Assembly: GCA_030427985.1 (NCBI GenBank)
Contig: JAUIBH010000029.1
Location: 1-39,183, forward strand
Length of the DNA stretch: 39,183 nt
Direction of reading: 5' to 3'
DNA from: Bacteroidia bacterium
GTDB taxonomy: Bacteria > Bacteroidota > Bacteroidia > Flavobacteriales > Flavobacteriaceae
Shown: positions 14,598 to 23,368 of the stretch, piece after piece
Layout of the letters: each line of letters begins with the position of its first letter
Position numbering within the stretch: position 1 is the first letter of the stretch
Translations under genes and position numbers: made by a program
Notes under the pieces: generated by a model
What the model saw: the letters and a program-made list of their open reading frames with translations, nothing else
Told to the model about the DNA's origin: nothing
Database searches by the model: none

Positions 14598-15191
14598 CTA
14601 TAAAACTATGACAAAATCATGGAAAAAGGCAAGGATAATGTCCTTTTTGTATTCTGAAAGTGTTCCATCATACCATATTTGCCCCCTATGTGAACCTGTA
14701 ATGTTCAAGGAACTGGAGCGCGAAGGAAACAATTGAGCGATAACTTGAAAGTTTTCCGTTCCATTGTTAATGCTGAATCGCATGGTATATCCCTTGGTTT
14801 TGCTGTTGGGCTCTATTTGAAAGTTCTCCGGCGCTCCTTCAAATTGTATCCCTGTTCGCTTGGTATCATACCCGCCAGACATTTGACGTTCACCAAAATA
14901 CGGTAAATCCGCCTCTACGTGATTGTCAACCACCCGCAAATAGCTGGTACTTCCAGTGATGTCCACACGGCTGGCATTGCTCCCGTTGGGAAGTAAACCG
15001 GCATTGGAAATACTGTTAAGCGCCTGACTGGCCATAGGCCTGGCCCATCGGGCATTGATTTCAAATGACTTGGTGGCGACCAGATTGTCCAAAGCTTCTA
15101 TTTCCTCTGGGGATGCGGCCGTCTTGGCCCCACCGCAACCAGCGGCTGTCAAGATCAATACCCCTATAAAATACTTCAATAGTGTCTTCAT
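14598..15191 (-). CDS. DUF4251 lipoprotein
   Basis: A 197-residue predicted lipoprotein. MKTLLKYFIGVLILTAAGC gives a signal and lipobox with the lipid Cys at residue 19; I placed the start at this Met instead of one five codons upstream. The mature part matches DUF4251, a Bacteroidota family, with the diagnostic STSYLRVVDNHVEADLPYFG followed by ERQMSGGYDTKRTGIQFEG. The C-terminus after GTHR-like GSHRGQIWYDGTL ends in a hydrophobic stretch (IILAFFHDFVIVL) that is unusual and may reflect a local frame change. Function unknown; probably periplasmic, anchored in a membrane. It is 30 bp upstream of the damaged sugar dehydrogenase. Confidence 0.88.
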   Translation of the reverse strand: MKTLLKYFIGVLILTAAGCGGAKTAASPEEIEALDNLVATKSFEINARWARPMASQALNSISNAGLLPNGSNASRVDITGSTSYLRVVDNHVEADLPYFGERQMSGGYDTKRTGIQFEGAPENFQIEPNSKTKGYTMRFSINNGTENFQVIAQLFPSRSSSLNITGSHRGQIWYDGTLSEYKKDIILAFFHDFVIVL

Positions 15192-15285
15192 ATGTTTCAA
15201 AATCAAAAGCTTATCACAAAATAATGAATCCCTGGAACATTTCTGATTTTAGAAGTATATTTAACAAACTAACCAGACCTCATGT

Positions 15286-17505
15286 ATGAAAAATTCCCTC
15301 AGAAAATTGTCATTTCTTTTGGCAATGGCTTGCTTTTGCCAACTTCAATCCCAAGAAACTTTGCCACAATCCCAGACAGGAAACCAACCGCACTATTATG
15401 CCACCGCAATAGAGGAAGACCCTTTGGTGGATGGAGAGGTGATTAACGACCCTACATGGCAGATGATTCCCGCTGTGACGGATTTGATACAGATTCGACC
15501 TAATTATGGCGAGCTCGTCTCAGAAAAGACCGAAATTCGTATTGCGTATAGCAGCACCACCTTTTATGTCTCAGTGATTTGTTATGATACTGATGCGGAC
15601 CGGATTGTGGTTTCTGACTCACGCCGGGATGCTGACTTAAATGACGAGGACAGTTTTCTTTTTATTATTGACACCTATCATGATCGCCAAAATGGATTCC
15701 TATTTGGCACCAACGCACAAGGAATGGAATATGATGCCCAAATTGACAACGAAGGTAAGGGCAACTTCAATGCAAACCGTCAGCAGGGCGGCGTAATCGG
15801 AGGGACCAATATTAACTGGGATGCCACCTGGAAGGTGCGTTCGCAATTGGGCGATTATGGCTGGAGTGCCGAATTTGCCATTCCGTTTCGTTCTCTTCGG
15901 TACGCGCCGGGAGAAAACAAGACCTGGGGACTGAACTTTCAACGAAACATCAGCAAAAATACCGAAACGGCCTATTGGACTTCCCTCCCATTGGGTTTTG
16001 ATATGAAACGATTATCGCTAGCGGGAAGCTTGGATGGCTTAAACCTCAGAAATCCAGGTAACCTGAAACTCATCCCCTATGTGTTGGGTCAACATGTGAA
16101 TGATAAAGCTATGGACGATACCGAAACCAATTTTGATGCCGGGGCAGACATTAAATACAGTGTTACCCCTAGTCTAACGCTGGATCTTACCTACAATACC
16201 GACTTTGCCCAAGTGGAAGTGGATGACCAGCAGGTGAATCTGGACCGATTCAATTTATTTTTTCCTGAAAAAAGAGCCTTCTTCTTGGAAAATGCAGGTC
16301 AATTTGGCGTGGGCAGTCCTGGAGAGGTGGATTTGTTTTTCAGCAGGCGCATTGGTATTGGTGATGATGGCAGCCTTGTGCCCATTATTGGCGGAGCCCG
16401 GTTATCCGGCAAGGTGGGCCAGACCAATGTTGGCTTTTTGAGCATGTTCACCGACGACGTAGCAGAGGCTGCCATTGAAAAAAACAATTTTACCGTGGCA
16501 CGGGTCAATCACAATTTTGGAGGAACGCGTTCTTCATTGGGCGGTATCTTTATTAACCGGGCCGGCTTGGGCGAAATGGATGATGATTATAACCGCGTTT
16601 ACGCCATGGATGGTAAATGGGGCATTGGCAACAAAGCTCAAATTAATGGTTTTGTGGCGAAAAGTGTCACCCCTGGTATTGAAAATGGCGATCATGCGTT
16701 TAAAGTTTTAGGGAATTATGAGTGGAGTGGATGGAACATCAATGCAGGATATACCGAAGTTGGGGAAGGATTTAATCCCGAGGTTGGTTTTCTGCAACGC
16801 ACCGCATTTCGAAAACCCGAATTTTTAGTTTTCAAGGCACACCGCTTCAAGGATGCTGGTAAAATGTTGGAAATACGTCCACATGTTTCGTATCGGGGGT
16901 ATTGGAACTTCGACGACCAACTGATCACCAGTTTTCTCCATGTGGACAATCATTGGGTTTTTAAAAGTGGGTTTGAAATTCATACCGGTATTAATTTTAC
17001 CGCAGAGCAGGTATTTGAAGAATTTACCATTTCCGATGTAACGGTTCCCGTAGGCTATTATAACAATGAGGAATTACAACTTGTGATCACTACCAATCCC
17101 AACAATGCATTGTCCTTTGATACACGGACCATTATTGGAGGATATTTCAACGGGCACCAAATTACCAATAGCGGTACGGCCAAATACCGGATTGGCGACA
17201 GGTTCAACAGCTCTTTGACCATGAGCCACAGCGATATTCAGTTGGATACGGGCGACCTTACTGCTTTGGTAGGTGGTCTTCGGTTATCATATTCATTTAC
17301 GCCCAGGATATTCCTGCAAAGTCTAATCCAGCGGAACAATGTTTCCAATATCACTTCGGTGAATGCCCGATTCGGGTGGTTGCAGAATGCCAATACCGGA
17401 CTTTTTGTGGTATTTAATTTGGTTAAAGATGATGATTTGGTCGATGCTTTGGACAATCAAACATTTACCATTAAATACACCCACCGATTTGATATTTTAA
17501 ATTAG
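15286..17505 (+). CDS. DUF5916 outer-membrane protein with CBM9-like N-domain
   Basis: A 739-residue exported protein. A signal peptide (residues 1-22, FLLAMACFCQLQSQ) is followed by a carbohydrate-binding family 9-like domain (about 38-220; PLVDGEVINDPTWQ, YVSVICYDTDADRI, WSAEFAIPFRSLRY). The C-terminal 500 residues are DUF5916, rich in alternating strands and ending in an aromatic-rich strand (FTIKYTHRFDILN), which predicts an outer-membrane beta-barrel. The motif ERRAFFLENAG-like stretch PEKRAFFLENAGQF is typical. The substrate is unknown. It is monocistronic, divergent from the DUF4251 gene and convergent with the EamA gene 15 bp away. A TATATTTA at 15256-15263 could be its -7 element. 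Confidence 0.93.
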   Translation: MKNSLRKLSFLLAMACFCQLQSQETLPQSQTGNQPHYYATAIEEDPLVDGEVINDPTWQMIPAVTDLIQIRPNYGELVSEKTEIRIAYSSTTFYVSVICYDTDADRIVVSDSRRDADLNDEDSFLFIIDTYHDRQNGFLFGTNAQGMEYDAQIDNEGKGNFNANRQQGGVIGGTNINWDATWKVRSQLGDYGWSAEFAIPFRSLRYAPGENKTWGLNFQRNISKNTETAYWTSLPLGFDMKRLSLAGSLDGLNLRNPGNLKLIPYVLGQHVNDKAMDDTETNFDAGADIKYSVTPSLTLDLTYNTDFAQVEVDDQQVNLDRFNLFFPEKRAFFLENAGQFGVGSPGEVDLFFSRRIGIGDDGSLVPIIGGARLSGKVGQTNVGFLSMFTDDVAEAAIEKNNFTVARVNHNFGGTRSSLGGIFINRAGLGEMDDDYNRVYAMDGKWGIGNKAQINGFVAKSVTPGIENGDHAFKVLGNYEWSGWNINAGYTEVGEGFNPEVGFLQRTAFRKPEFLVFKAHRFKDAGKMLEIRPHVSYRGYWNFDDQLITSFLHVDNHWVFKSGFEIHTGINFTAEQVFEEFTISDVTVPVGYYNNEELQLVITTNPNNALSFDTRTIIGGYFNGHQITNSGTAKYRIGDRFNSSLTMSHSDIQLDTGDLTALVGGLRLSYSFTPRIFLQSLIQRNNVSNITSVNARFGWLQNANTGLFVVFNLVKDDDLVDALDNQTFTIKYTHRFDILN

Positions 17506-17520
17506 GAATGCGTTAAGCCA

Positions 17521-18438
17521 TTATCGTTTAAAGCGTTCAAAAATGGCCAAGGTCTTTTTGGTGTTGATAAAATAGACTCCTGTGAGCAAAACCACAGCCG
17601 CCACCACAGATTGAACCGTAATCTGCTCGTCCAAAAAATACCATCCCAACAAGAGGGCAACAATGGGATTAACATAGGTTGATGTGGCCACTTTTTCCGG
17701 AGACACCGCTTTCAGCAAAAAATTGAAGGACGTGAAGGCCAGGATACTTCCAAAAATCACCAAAAGTATCATAGACCATTGCACTTTCACACTCCAATCC
17801 AATGGTGAAATCCATTCTTCGCCAAAGCTCAAACTCATCAATGCCAAAATAATTCCAGCTGTGAACATTTGGTATCCTGTATTTACAAAATAGTTGGTGG
17901 GCAGGTCGGCCTTGGCCACAAAAAGGCTACCATAGGCCCAACTCAGCATACAAAAGAATATCATGATCATGCCGGTAATGGAGTCTTCTTTGGTTATGAC
18001 CTGTTTTTGACTTACCAACAAATAAATACCAATGATACCCAAAACAACCCCTACTACAGACATGGGTTGAATCTTTTTGCCTTGCAAGATGCGCATCAGC
18101 AACAGGATGATGAGCGGTTGTGCGGAAATTTCCAGTGCGGCAAAACCACTATCCACATACCGAAGTGCCCAAACTACTACCCCATTTCCAAAACTTAGAA
18201 ATAGGATTCCGGCAATAACGGCATTGATGAACTGTTTTTTGGTAATGCTAAGGGAAATGCCCATTATTTTGGCCAGGATGAATATCAATAGCCCAGCTGT
18301 GATAAATCGGCATGATGCCAACAAAAAAGGAGACAGTTCGGAAACCGCAATCTTGTTCAAGAGATAGGTGGAACCCCAAAAAACATAAATGGCAAAAAAG
18401 GCAAGGAATACCAATGCTGAGTTTGAGGATTTTCCCAT
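17521..18438 (-). CDS. EamA/DMT family transporter
   Basis: A 305-residue inner-membrane protein with about ten hydrophobic helices in two EamA repeats (about 10-140 and 150-295). Typical motifs are the opening YVFWGSTYLLNKIAV, PFLLASCRFITAGLLI, and GYFLDEQ-like WYFLDEQITVQSVVAAVVLL near the end. This layout fits the YedA/RhaT-like drug/metabolite transporter branch, usually exporters of amino acids or other metabolites. The substrate cannot be inferred. It appears to be monocistronic, transcribed towards the DUF5916 gene. Confidence 0.95.
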   Translation of the reverse strand: MGKSSNSALVFLAFFAIYVFWGSTYLLNKIAVSELSPFLLASCRFITAGLLIFILAKIMGISLSITKKQFINAVIAGILFLSFGNGVVVWALRYVDSGFAALEISAQPLIILLLMRILQGKKIQPMSVVGVVLGIIGIYLLVSQKQVITKEDSITGMIMIFFCMLSWAYGSLFVAKADLPTNYFVNTGYQMFTAGIILALMSLSFGEEWISPLDWSVKVQWSMILLVIFGSILAFTSFNFLLKAVSPEKVATSTYVNPIVALLLGWYFLDEQITVQSVVAAVVLLTGVYFINTKKTLAIFERFKR

Positions 18439-18557
18439 GAAAAGATGTTTGGCGATTGCCCTGCAATATTACGCATGTTTGAAAAAGTAAAAAACAGATT
18501 TCCCAGTAACTTTTTCAATTCCTAAAACCGTAAGGTGTGGGGTGGGCAAAAGGGAAA

Positions 18558-18887
18558 TCAATAATGCTGTTTGGTATCCAAAAGGTATCCGGCAATGTCT
18601 TTTTCCAGTTGTTTAAAGCGCTCCAAATGAAGTTCTATTTTTTGGTCCAGTTCTGGAGATTCATCCTTTTTGGTCTTTAGCAGCTCTACGATGTCTGATT
18701 GATGCTTTGCAAAAACCTTGAAATTGTTCTTGATCTCATACATTTTTTCAAAACAGGACGGATTATTGGGCTCACAGGTGTAGGAGGTCAATTTTTTGGA
18801 AAGTCGTTGTATGACCTTGTTGTTCCGTTCCAATCGGACCAGAAGTTCCTGAACTTGATGGGTACTTTGTTCGGCAACAGGGGTCAT
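18558..18887 (-). CDS. Small coiled-coil protein of unknown function
   Basis: A 109-residue cytosolic protein that is almost entirely helical and charged, with heptad-like spacing of Leu/Ile (VQELLVRLERNNKVIQRLSK, and near the end LHLERFKQLEKDIAGYLLD). It contains two cysteines (YTCEPNNPSC) in an otherwise Cys-free sequence. I recognise no family. It is transcribed alone, with a perfect inverted repeat 36-54 bp upstream of its ATG that may be an operator. Confidence 0.75.
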   Translation of the reverse strand: MTPVAEQSTHQVQELLVRLERNNKVIQRLSKKLTSYTCEPNNPSCFEKMYEIKNNFKVFAKHQSDIVELLKTKKDESPELDQKIELHLERFKQLEKDIAGYLLDTKQHY

Positions 18888-18922
18888 AGGGTATTCACTG
18901 TTTTGTTTGATTAATTTTCCTT

Positions 18923-18941
18923 TAAGATAGTGATTATCTTA
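18923..18941. promoter_or_regulatory. Perfect inverted repeat upstream of the coiled-coil gene
   Basis: TAAGATA (18923-18929) and TATCTTA (18935-18941) are perfect 7-bp arms around a 5-bp spacer. The position, 36-54 bp before the ATG, fits a regulator site. There is no T-run on either side, so it is not a terminator. Confidence 0.4.
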
Positions 18942-19003
18942 CATTTTAGGAAGATGTCCAATTTCAAATTTCTGTTAATTAACACAACGTATTCCCGTAA
19001 CAT

Positions 19004-19034
19004 AAAAAAAGCCCGATGCAAAAAACATCGAGCT
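19004..19034 (-). terminator. Rho-independent terminator after the OmpA gene
   Basis: Minus-strand AGCTCGATG (19026-19034) pairs with CATCGGGCT (19010-19018), one U-G pair, around a 7-base loop; seven Ts follow. It ends the lipocalin-OmpA transcript 26 bp past the stop codon. Confidence 0.88.
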
Positions 19035-19059
19035 TTCTGGTTATTCTGTGAATTGGTTA

Positions 19060-19752
19060 TTAGCCTTTTGTTTGTTCGTAGGCTTCTTCTTTCAATTCTT
19101 CGCTAGCAATGATGGCCAACTCCACACGGCGGTTTGCTGCTTTTCCTTCCGCGGTATCATTGCTTTCGCGTGGTTGTGTTTCCCCATACCATTTTGTAGT
19201 GAACCTACCACTTGAAATTCCTTTGGAAACCAAATAGCTTGTTACCGACTCAGCTCGTTGCTGGGACAGCTTCCAGTTATACTCATCGCTTCCAGCACTA
19301 TCGGTATGGCCTTCCACCAAAATAATAGATTTAGGGTATTCCTTAAATATACCGGCCAATTTGTTCAATGTCTCTGCAGATGTTCCTTTAACTTCGGACT
19401 TGTTTGTATCAAAATACACACCGGCATCTTCATTGAAAGTCACATTGATACCTTCACCAACGCGTTTAACCTCTGCACCTGGAATCTCTTCCTCAATACG
19501 CTCAGCTTGTCGGTCCATTCGGTTACCAATGTATCCACCTGCAGCTCCACCCACAACAGCTCCGATAATGGCACCAAGGGCGGTATTTCCACTTCCAACA
19601 TTATTACCAATGATTCCACCGATAACAGCACCTCCACCGGCGCCAATAGCGGCTCCTTTTTGGGTGTTATTGGCATTTTTTACCGCATCGCAGCTTATAA
19701 TCAGTGTTAGAGCCAAAAAAGCAGTTGTACTTTTTAATAAGATATTTTTCAT
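19060..19752 (-). CDS. OmpA family lipoprotein with glycine-zipper domain
   Basis: A 230-residue predicted lipoprotein (lipobox LTLIISC, Cys at residue 21). Residues about 32-80 form glycine-zipper repeats (GAAIGAGGGAVIGGIIGNNV, then GAIIGAVVGGAAGGYIGNRM), able to insert in or associate with membranes. The C-terminal OmpA/MotB peptidoglycan-binding domain spans about 110-220 (VYFDTNKSEV, VEGHTDSAGSDEYN, LSQQRAESV, NRRVELAI). The YiaD-like architecture suggests an outer-membrane lipoprotein tethered to peptidoglycan. It starts 4 bp after the lipocalin gene, so both are co-translated. Confidence 0.95.
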   Translation of the reverse strand: MKNILLKSTTAFLALTLIISCDAVKNANNTQKGAAIGAGGGAVIGGIIGNNVGSGNTALGAIIGAVVGGAAGGYIGNRMDRQAERIEEEIPGAEVKRVGEGINVTFNEDAGVYFDTNKSEVKGTSAETLNKLAGIFKEYPKSIILVEGHTDSAGSDEYNWKLSQQRAESVTSYLVSKGISSGRFTTKWYGETQPRESNDTAEGKAANRRVELAIIASEELKEEAYEQTKG

Positions 19753-19756
19753 GAAA

Positions 19757-20239
19757 TTATTTTTTTGTGAATTCGTAGACTATGGTTACTGGTTGTCCGT
19801 CAACAGACACATTGGATTTTAGGGTCATGGCTTGTTCCGTTAAGCTAACAATGTTCAAACGATAACCATATCCTCCGGATATGTCCTTTCGGTTTTCATC
19901 GATAAACTTGAACTGCAATTGACTGCTGTAATTTTGGGAAGGCTCTACTACGGACCATCTGAAGAAACGGTCGCCCCCATTACAAAGGGTGCTTTGGGCT
20001 ATGGTATATCTACCGGTGCTGTTATTGTCCCGAAAAAACCAATCACTGCCTTCAAAGCAAATATCCTCTGCATCGTTAAAAATGACGGATTTAAAATTAC
20101 CTGAATTGTTTTCATAAGAGATGTTGTCTAGGGACCACGTACCGCTCATAAGGTTCCGTTGGGTCCTTGCACTTTTGGAAACCGAGCAAGAAGCTAGGAA
20201 AATTCCGGCCAGCGCAACAAAAAAGAATTGTTTTACCAT
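19757..20239 (-). CDS. Lipocalin-like lipoprotein
   Basis: A 160-residue predicted lipoprotein (VALAGIFLASC, Cys at residue 18). The mature domain starts with the lipocalin-like motif LMSGTWSLDNISY and continues with alternating strands ending in TIVYEFTKK, fitting a small bacterial lipocalin-type barrel. A pair of Cys (DICFEG and TLCNGG) could form a disulfide. The ligand is unknown. It is the first gene of a two-gene transcript with the OmpA lipoprotein, so an envelope maintenance or stress role is plausible. Confidence 0.88.
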   Translation of the reverse strand: MVKQFFFVALAGIFLASCSVSKSARTQRNLMSGTWSLDNISYENNSGNFKSVIFNDAEDICFEGSDWFFRDNNSTGRYTIAQSTLCNGGDRFFRWSVVEPSQNYSSQLQFKFIDENRKDISGGYGYRLNIVSLTEQAMTLKSNVSVDGQPVTIVYEFTKK

Positions 20240-20277
20240 AAGAATTTGGAGTTTTAGTTTTTATATATACGAGTGAG

Positions 20278-20293
20278 ACACCAGAATTGGTGT
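20278..20293. promoter_or_regulatory. Inverted repeat upstream of the lipocalin-OmpA operon
   Basis: ACACCA (20278-20283) and TGGTGT (20288-20293) are perfect arms around GAAT, with outer AGAC/TGTCT partial extension. It lies 39-54 bp before the lipocalin ATG and 34 bp after the E1 stop codon. It could be an operator or part of a weak terminator for the E1 gene; no T-run supports the latter. Confidence 0.35.
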
Positions 20294-20326
20294 TTTGTCT
20301 TGTTAAAAAATTGTTAACGAATTGTT

Positions 20327-22303
20327 TTAGTAATTATAGAGATCCAATAATGCGGTTTCAAACCGTTGCTTGGGCAGGTAATTCTCCTCCAGTGTTTTGG
20401 CAAAAGGGACAGGGGTTTCCAAACTCCCCACCCTTTTTATGGGCGCATCCAAAAATTGAAAACATTCTTCCATGACCATTGCTGAAATATCACTGGCAAT
20501 ACCGCCAAACAACGTATCTTCTTGTAAAATAATGAGCTTCCCTGTCTTTTTTACCGAGGCGTAGACAGTATCTATGTCAAGAGGTTGAAGTGTTCGTAAA
20601 TCTACGAGATCTGCTTCAATATTAGGATATTTTTCCAATACTTCCATAGCCCAATGTACCCCAGCACCGTAACTGACCACAGTAATGGCGCTTCCAGTTC
20701 TCAAAAGATTGGCCTTTCCAAAGGGCAAGGTGTAATAGTCTTTGGGAACATCGCCATAAACACTGCGGTACAGCCCTTTGTGTTCAAAGAACAAAACAGG
20801 ATTGGGTTCATTAATAGCAGTATTCAGCAATCCTTTTGCATCCGCAGGAAAAGCGGGATACACCACTTTGAGTCCCGGGGTTTTGGTAAACCAGGCCTCA
20901 TTGGTCTGGGAATGAAAAGGGCCTGCTCCCACACCACCCCCACAGGGCATTCGGATGACTACATCCGCTTTTTCGTTCCAACGGTAATGCACTTTTGCCA
21001 AATAATTGACTATGGGATTGAATCCGGAACTTACAAAATCCGCAAACTGCATTTCAACCACGGCCTTCATGCCATTAATGGACAGTCCCATTGCGGTGGA
21101 TACAATGGCCGATTCGCAAATGGGGGTATTGCGTACCCTACTCTTCCCAAATTTGGAAGTGAAGCCTTCGGTAATCTTAAAAACTCCACCGTAATCAGCA
21201 ATATCCTGACCCATGATGATCAATTCGTTATGGCGGTACATGGATTGCTCCAACCCTTGCGAAATAGCATCTACAAAGCGAATATTTTCTACTTCTTCCT
21301 TGGGTTCAATATTTTGATATTCAAATTCTTGGTAAACTTCATTTAATTCTTTGGTTTCATTAAAGAAAACTGGAGCTTCATCAAAGGCCATCTTCAAATT
21401 TTCATTGATTTCCTCCGAAATTTCTTCTTTGAGTTTTTCAATCTCATCCAGTGAAATGATATTCTCCTCAATCAAAAAAGCTTCATAATTGGTAATGGGG
21501 TCTTTCTTTGCCCATTTGTTCATCAATTTATCCGGAACATATTTGGTGCCGCTGGCCTCTTCGTGACCTCGCATCCGAAAAGTTTTAAACTCCAACAACA
21601 TGGGGCGAGGTCGTTTGCGCATAGCTTTGCACAGTTCGTCAACTTTGGTGTAAACTTCCAAAATGTTGTTCCCATCAATGATTCGGGATTCCATGCCATA
21701 TCCCTTGGCCCTATCCGCCAAATGCTCGCAATTATATTGTTCATTGGTTGGTGTGGATAAGCCATATCCGTTGTTTTCGATACAGAATAATACAGGCAAG
21801 TTCCAAACAGAGGCAATGTTCAAGGCCTCGTGAAAATCACCCTCGCTGGTAGCGCCTTCGCCCGTAAAAACAGCTGTCACCCGCTTTTTCCTGCCCAACA
21901 GGTCAGCCAATGCAATACCATCTGCCACACCCAATTGAGGCCCTAAATGGGAAATCATCCCCACAATCTTATATTCTTGTGTGCCAAAATGGAAGCTTCG
22001 GTCACGCCCCTGGGTAAAACCGCTTTGCTTTCCCTGCCATTGGGCAAATAATCGGCGCAAAGGAATGTTTCGGGAAGTAAAGACTCCTAAATTGCGGTGC
22101 ATGGGGAGTATGTACTCATCCTCTTTCAACGCTTGGGTCACACCAACAGAGATGGCCTCTTGCCCTATACCACTGAACCATTTGGAAATCTTGCCTTGCC
22201 GAAGTAAAATCAGCATCTTTTCCTCAATCAGTCTGGGCTTTAGCATTCCAATGTAAAGGTCCCGCAATTTTTGGTGGTCCAAATCCCCAATGTGATATCG
22301 CAT
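20327..22303 (-). CDS. Fused alpha/beta E1 of a branched-chain-type 2-oxoacid dehydrogenase
   Basis: A 658-residue thiamine-diphosphate enzyme in which the E1 alpha (about 1-320) and E1 beta (about 340-658) subunits are joined, the usual arrangement in Flavobacteriia. The thiamine-diphosphate motif runs from GEG at 148 to NN at 177 (VFTGEGATSEGDFHEA ... CIENNGYGLS). The beta part begins near IRFVDAISQGLEQSM and includes PICESAIVSTAMGLSINGMK. The reaction is oxidative decarboxylation of branched 2-oxoacids with transfer to lipoyl E2. I placed the start at the ATG at 22301-22303 (MRYHIGDLDHQ); the 27-codon upstream extension runs into the intergenic region. E2 and E3 genes are not nearby. Confidence 0.93.
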   Translation of the reverse strand: MRYHIGDLDHQKLRDLYIGMLKPRLIEEKMLILLRQGKISKWFSGIGQEAISVGVTQALKEDEYILPMHRNLGVFTSRNIPLRRLFAQWQGKQSGFTQGRDRSFHFGTQEYKIVGMISHLGPQLGVADGIALADLLGRKKRVTAVFTGEGATSEGDFHEALNIASVWNLPVLFCIENNGYGLSTPTNEQYNCEHLADRAKGYGMESRIIDGNNILEVYTKVDELCKAMRKRPRPMLLEFKTFRMRGHEEASGTKYVPDKLMNKWAKKDPITNYEAFLIEENIISLDEIEKLKEEISEEINENLKMAFDEAPVFFNETKELNEVYQEFEYQNIEPKEEVENIRFVDAISQGLEQSMYRHNELIIMGQDIADYGGVFKITEGFTSKFGKSRVRNTPICESAIVSTAMGLSINGMKAVVEMQFADFVSSGFNPIVNYLAKVHYRWNEKADVVIRMPCGGGVGAGPFHSQTNEAWFTKTPGLKVVYPAFPADAKGLLNTAINEPNPVLFFEHKGLYRSVYGDVPKDYYTLPFGKANLLRTGSAITVVSYGAGVHWAMEVLEKYPNIEADLVDLRTLQPLDIDTVYASVKKTGKLIILQEDTLFGGIASDISAMVMEECFQFLDAPIKRVGSLETPVPFAKTLEENYLPKQRFETALLDLYNY

Positions 22304-22384
22304 ATCTTGAAAATTCAACAGGATAAATGTAGTAAAAAAGCCATCCACCCCTCTGCAAATTTCTAAACGTTCAGCATTATTCAT

Positions 22385-22405
22385 TACTTTTGATCGTAAT
22401 CAAAA
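22385..22405 (+). promoter_or_regulatory. Promoter -7 element overlapped by a palindrome, 2-oxoglutarate oxygenase gene
   Basis: TACTTTTG (22385-22392) is an exact TAnnTTTG match on the plus strand, 22 bp before the oxygenase ATG. It overlaps a perfect inverted repeat: TTTTGAT (22388-22394), CGTA, ATCAAAA (22399-22405). A protein bound there would block the start site. No convincing -33 TTG was found. Confidence 0.5.
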
Positions 22406-22414
22406 AATGATGGC

Positions 22415-23365
22415 ATGAGTGCAATTCCAAGCGTAAACCTAGAAGATTTTGTCTCTGGGGACCCCGCCAGAAAAGAAAAGTTCGTTAAAGAAATTGGTGC
22501 TGCTTTTGAGGATATCGGATTTGTGGCCTTAAGCGGTCATTTCCTTTCCGATAAGTTAGTGGACGACCTTTATTCGGAAATCAAAAAGTTCTTTCAATTA
22601 CCTCAGGACACAAAGGATAAGTACGAAATAGCGGGCATTGGCGGACAGCGCGGCTACACTTCCTTCGGAAAAGAGCATGCCAAAGGAAAAAAGGAAGGAG
22701 ATTTGAAGGAGTTTTGGCATTTCGGCCAATATGTGGAAAACAATCCAAAATTGGAAGCCGAATATCCGGACAATGTTATGGTCGCCGAACTTCCCAAATT
22801 CAATGAAGTAGGCAAGGAAACCTATAAAATGTTGGAAAAAACAGCGCAGTATGTGCTTCGAGCCTTAGCACTTCATTTGGGATTGGAGGAAACCTATTTT
22901 GATGAATATATTAAAAATGGAAATTCCATTCTGAGACCGATTCACTACCCTCCCATCACCGAAGAGCCCAAAAATGCGGTACGAGCTGCAGCGCATGGCG
23001 ACATTAACCTGATCACCTTGCTCATGGGTGCCCATGGGAAGGGGTTGCAGGTGCAAAACCACAAAGGTGAATGGGTGGACGCTATTGCCCAACCTGACCA
23101 GCTGATGATCAATGTTGGCGATATGCTTTCCCGATTGACCAACAATAAATTGAAATCCACCATACACCAGGTGGTGAATCCGCCGAAAGAATTGTGGGGC
23201 ACATCACGCTACTCCATTCCATTTTTTATGCACCCAATTAGCGAAATGCCATTGAACTGCCTAGAAGATTGCGTGGATAAGGAACACCCTAAGGCTTTTG
23301 AAGACATTACAGCCGGCGAATATCTTCATGAACGCTTAATAGAACTCGGATTGATAAAAAAATAA
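22415..23365 (+). CDS. Isopenicillin N synthase-like 2-oxoglutarate/Fe(II) dioxygenase
   Basis: A 316-residue enzyme of the IPNS/2-oxoglutarate oxygenase family. The N-terminal DIOX_N region includes IPSVNLEDFVSGD and GQRGYTSFGKEHAKGKKEGD. The iron ligands are seen in AAAHGDINLITLLMG (HxD) and in KSTIHQVVNPP, and the co-substrate-binding RYSIPFF (R-x-S) is intact. The enzyme should hydroxylate or oxidatively modify a small molecule with O2 and 2-oxoglutarate; the substrate is unknown. It lies 3 bp ahead of a SUI1/YciH gene, so the two are co-transcribed. Confidence 0.93.
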   Translation: MSAIPSVNLEDFVSGDPARKEKFVKEIGAAFEDIGFVALSGHFLSDKLVDDLYSEIKKFFQLPQDTKDKYEIAGIGGQRGYTSFGKEHAKGKKEGDLKEFWHFGQYVENNPKLEAEYPDNVMVAELPKFNEVGKETYKMLEKTAQYVLRALALHLGLEETYFDEYIKNGNSILRPIHYPPITEEPKNAVRAAAHGDINLITLLMGAHGKGLQVQNHKGEWVDAIAQPDQLMINVGDMLSRLTNNKLKSTIHQVVNPPKELWGTSRYSIPFFMHPISEMPLNCLEDCVDKEHPKAFEDITAGEYLHERLIELGLIKK

Positions 23366-23368
23366 GCT

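Noticed and set aside
18481..18563. GATTTCCC / GGGAAATC inverted repeat as a terminator of the coiled-coil gene
   Set aside because: The arms are more than 50 bp apart with no T-run, so a functional hairpin is unlikely.
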